Shown piece after piece: positions 7,149 to 8,836 of a DNA stretch of 8,836 bases; position 1 is the stretch's first letter; the number at the start of each line of letters is the position of its first letter. Origin of the DNA: an uncultured bacterium (GTDB lineage: Bacteria; Patescibacteriota; Saccharimonadia; Saccharimonadales; Saccharimonadaceae); contig CAIMUU010000040.1 in NCBI GenBank assembly GCA_903844835.1, forward strand, positions 1 to 8,836, written 5' to 3'. The position numbers and the translations under genes were made by a program. The notes beneath the pieces are model-generated. The model worked only from the letters and a program-made list of their open reading frames with translations, did no database searches and was not told the DNA's origin.

Positions 7149-8221
7149 TGCAGCCACTACAAAAAAAGCTAACAGGTCTTCTTGCCCAAATTGATGCGGC
7201 TTTTGACAGACTATCGATTAGCGATAAGCTGAAATCAATAGCTGAGTTGACTAACGATTTAGCAAATTCTGAAATATGGAACAACCCAACTGAGGCCCAG
7301 TTAAAAAATAAGCAATTGGCAAGTATTTCGAATATGGTTGAGCCATGGGTGACGTTGCGTACTCAGGTTGCCGACATTATTGATTTTATGAAACTTGGTG
7401 ATGAAAGTTTAGTTGTAGAGTTCGAGACAGAAGTTGTTGCTCTTGAAAAAGATTTTGCTAAGCTTCGGAAAGAATTGTTGTTCCATGGCAAATATGATGA
7501 CCATGACGCCATCATTCGATTAAGCGCTGGAGTTGGTGGTACTGATGCTCAGGATTGGACCGAAATGTTGGAGCGAATGTATTTACGTTGGGCATCGAAA
7601 TCTGGCATGAAAGCAACTATTATTGAACGTTCGGTATCAGAAGAAGCGGGCATTAAGTCGAGTGTAATTGAGATATCAGGTTCTCATGCTTATGGTAAGT
7701 TACGTAGCGAGAATGGCGTGCATAGGCTAGTCCGACTGAGCCCATTTAATAGCGATAATTTACGCCAGACCAGTTTTGCCTTAGTAGAAATATTGCCACA
7801 AATCGATAAGCCCGAAGAAGTTCAAATCGACGACAAGGACCTAAAAGTTGATGTTTATCGGGCCGGCGGTAAAGGCGGGCAATCAGTTAATACAACCGAC
7901 AGTGCGGTGCGCGTAACTCATATCCCAACCGGGATTGTTGTGGCAATTCAAAATGAGCGATCGCAGTTACAGAATCGCGAAACGGCTATGAAAATTTTGC
8001 GCTCAAAATTATTACAACTCCAACTTGAGCAGCGAGTTGCTAGCATTACAGATTTACAAGCAGGCGAGTCGGCCAATTGGGGTTCGCAAATTCGCAACTA
8101 CGTGTTGCATCCATACACTATGGTAAAAGATACTCGTACTAAGTACGAAGAGCATGATGCCCAAAGTGTTCTTGATGGAAATATTGACGGTTTTATCGAC
8201 TCATTTTTGGAAAATAATTAA
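7148..8221 (+). CDS. prfB: Peptide chain release factor 2
   Basis: Terminates translation at UAA and UGA by reading the stop codon in the A site and triggering peptidyl-tRNA hydrolysis. The 357 aa match RF2 length. After the N-terminal helical domain comes the core AGVGGTDAQDWTEMLERMYL (127-146). The stop-recognition tripeptide SPF is at 198-200, in RLSPFNSDNLRQTSF, and identifies RF2 rather than RF1. The catalytic GGQ is at 243-245, in RAGGKGGQSVNTTDSAVR. The C-terminal WGSQIRNYVLHPY block is typical. The ATG overlaps the murD stop by one base (TAATG), so translation is probably coupled; a weak TAGG lies 5 nt upstream. The programmed +1 frameshift with in-frame UGA found in many prfB genes is absent: the frame is open throughout. 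No terminator was seen after the TAA. Confidence 0.97.
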   Translation: MQPLQKKLTGLLAQIDAAFDRLSISDKLKSIAELTNDLANSEIWNNPTEAQLKNKQLASISNMVEPWVTLRTQVADIIDFMKLGDESLVVEFETEVVALEKDFAKLRKELLFHGKYDDHDAIIRLSAGVGGTDAQDWTEMLERMYLRWASKSGMKATIIERSVSEEAGIKSSVIEISGSHAYGKLRSENGVHRLVRLSPFNSDNLRQTSFALVEILPQIDKPEEVQIDDKDLKVDVYRAGGKGGQSVNTTDSAVRVTHIPTGIVVAIQNERSQLQNRETAMKILRSKLLQLQLEQRVASITDLQAGESANWGSQIRNYVLHPYTMVKDTRTKYEEHDAQSVLDGNIDGFIDSFLENN

Positions 8222-8222
8222 C

Positions 8223-8231
8223 TGCTATAAA
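8223..8231 (+). promoter_or_regulatory. Possible second extended -10 element after prfB
   Basis: TGCTATAAA begins 2 nt after the prfB stop codon. It lies in a 12-mer, TAACTGCTATAA (8219-8230), that is identical to the one forming the hpf promoter at 1017-1028. No -35 is evident. It could be an alternative upstream start for the last gene, but the site 20 nt downstream is stronger. Confidence 0.3.
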
Positions 8232-8240
8232 AATAACATA

Positions 8241-8269
8241 TTGACAATTGTTGCCATTAGTGTTATCGT
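8241..8269 (+). promoter_or_regulatory. Strong promoter of the terminal membrane-protein gene
   Basis: A perfect TTGACA (8241-8246) is followed by a 17-nt spacer and TATCGT (8264-8269), preceded by TG at 8261-8262, which makes an extended -10. Predicted transcription start is near 8276, only about 20 nt before the ATG at 8296. This separates the following gene from the secA-prfB operon. Confidence 0.75.
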
Positions 8270-8279
8270 TGATACAAAT

Positions 8280-8285
8280 AAGGAA
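8280..8285 (+). promoter_or_regulatory. Ribosome binding site deciding the start at 8296
   Basis: AAGGAA lies 10 nt upstream of ATG 8296, with a short A-rich spacer. With the promoter just upstream it supports that start and frame over the short overlapping open frame at 8417-8608. Confidence 0.7.
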
Positions 8286-8295
8286 TCAAACAAAA

Positions 8296-8836
8296 ATGCA
8301 AAACAATTATCGAGAAACACAATCTAGCCCAGAAAAACAGTATCGACGCAAGAAAAGTTCTGGTAAATTATCGTCATTTGTACTAGGTGCCGTACTGGCA
8401 ACCGGGATAATTACTGGTGCAAATAAACTTATCGCAAATAGCCATATTGATTATGATTCCGATGGAAATTCTTTTATGCCAAATGGCGGTATCCCAGAGG
8501 TATATTTCAATATTGATGACTATAAATCTTTTAAAGATAGAGATGGCAATATTACTTACGAGAGTTTTGGCCCAACGAAGACTTCAAGGATTCATTTTAG
8601 TGAAATAGCTGATGGCAAATCACTACAAATTGAGGCCGGTGGTAGTTTTCGTACATCGCCGGTTGCAGCAAATATTGAAAAGCCAAGTGCTATTTTAATA
8701 AGTAATCAGGATATGGTTCTAGACAAAGTTGATGCAGTAGGTTATTGGGAAGTCGACAATTTTGGCGATGAGTTTTATATGATTGAAGCCAAAGATGCTC
8801 CGGCTGATGTGCAAAAATATATTGCAGAAAAAAAGG
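8296..8836 (+). CDS. Unrecognised membrane-anchored extracytoplasmic protein, 3'-truncated by the window edge
   Basis: I do not recognise a family. The frame stays open for 180 codons from ATG 8296 to the window end. Residues 1-25 are polar and basic (RRKKSSGK), and residues 26-46 are hydrophobic (SSFVLGAVLATGIITGANKL), giving a signal anchor or signal peptide with the N-terminus inside. No lipobox Cys and no clear signal peptidase I site is evident. The rest is a soluble, acidic, strand-rich segment. DYDSDGN at 52-58 fits the first half of an EF-hand-like DxDxDG calcium loop, and DRDGN at 81-85 is similar but incomplete. IEKPSAILISNQDM and YWEVDNFGDEFYMIEAKD suggest beta strands. There is no cysteine in the visible part. 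It has its own strong promoter and ribosome binding site, so it is probably regulated independently of prfB. A surface or envelope role is an inference from topology only. Confidence 0.75.
   Translation, partial: MQNNYRETQSSPEKQYRRKKSSGKLSSFVLGAVLATGIITGANKLIANSHIDYDSDGNSFMPNGGIPEVYFNIDDYKSFKDRDGNITYESFGPTKTSRIHFSEIADGKSLQIEAGGSFRTSPVAANIEKPSAILISNQDMVLDKVDAVGYWEVDNFGDEFYMIEAKDAPADVQKYIAEKK

Noticed and set aside
7195..7210. GGCTTTTGAC in prfB as a relic of the CTT-TGA-C frameshift site
   Set aside because: Protein alignment places the frameshift position a few residues later (near codons 22-23), and the frame is open without any shift.
8417..8608. 63-aa plus-strand open frame
   Set aside because: It is out of frame with the longer open frame from 8296, which has a promoter, a ribosome binding site and a sensible membrane topology.

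Overview
The window is a gene-dense bacterial housekeeping segment with moderate-to-low GC. All recognisable genes are on the + strand. SecA carries an extra segment in nucleotide-binding domain 1 and has no C-terminal zinc motif. The SerRS and MurD active-site motifs are also divergent. These features suggest a Patescibacteria/CPR organism, most likely Candidatus Saccharibacteria (TM7). That placement rests on recalled family resemblance, not on a search. An intact RF2 gene and open frames under the standard code argue against the UGA=Gly code of some other CPR lineages.

Layout: (1) the 3' part of serS (seryl-tRNA synthetase), cut by the left edge; (2) an extended -10 promoter and a perfect Shine-Dalgarno in front of a short hibernation-factor gene (hpf/raiA family); (3) a non-coding stretch of about 460 bp, the least ordinary part of the window. 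It holds a nearly perfect nested palindrome of about 157 bp (1466-1622), then a GC-rich cluster of smaller hairpins (1684-1775), then a good sigma70-type promoter; (4) secA, an M16 zinc peptidase, murD and prfB, spaced 34 nt, 9 nt and -1 nt (TAATG overlap), which look like one operon; (5) a fresh promoter with a consensus -35 and an extended -10, driving an unrecognised membrane-anchored extracytoplasmic protein that runs off the right edge.

The order hpf - secA - (M16 - murD) - prfB resembles the hpf(yvyD)-secA-prfB order of Bacillus subtilis, with a protease gene and a peptidoglycan gene between secA and prfB. Functionally the block joins translation (serS, hpf, prfB), protein export (secA), proteolysis (M16) and cell-wall precursor synthesis (murD). 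I found no CRISPR array, tRNA, rRNA, insertion sequence or recognisable defence system. The best candidate for something undescribed is the structured DNA/RNA between hpf and secA. The MurD ligand-pocket variant and the terminal membrane protein come next.
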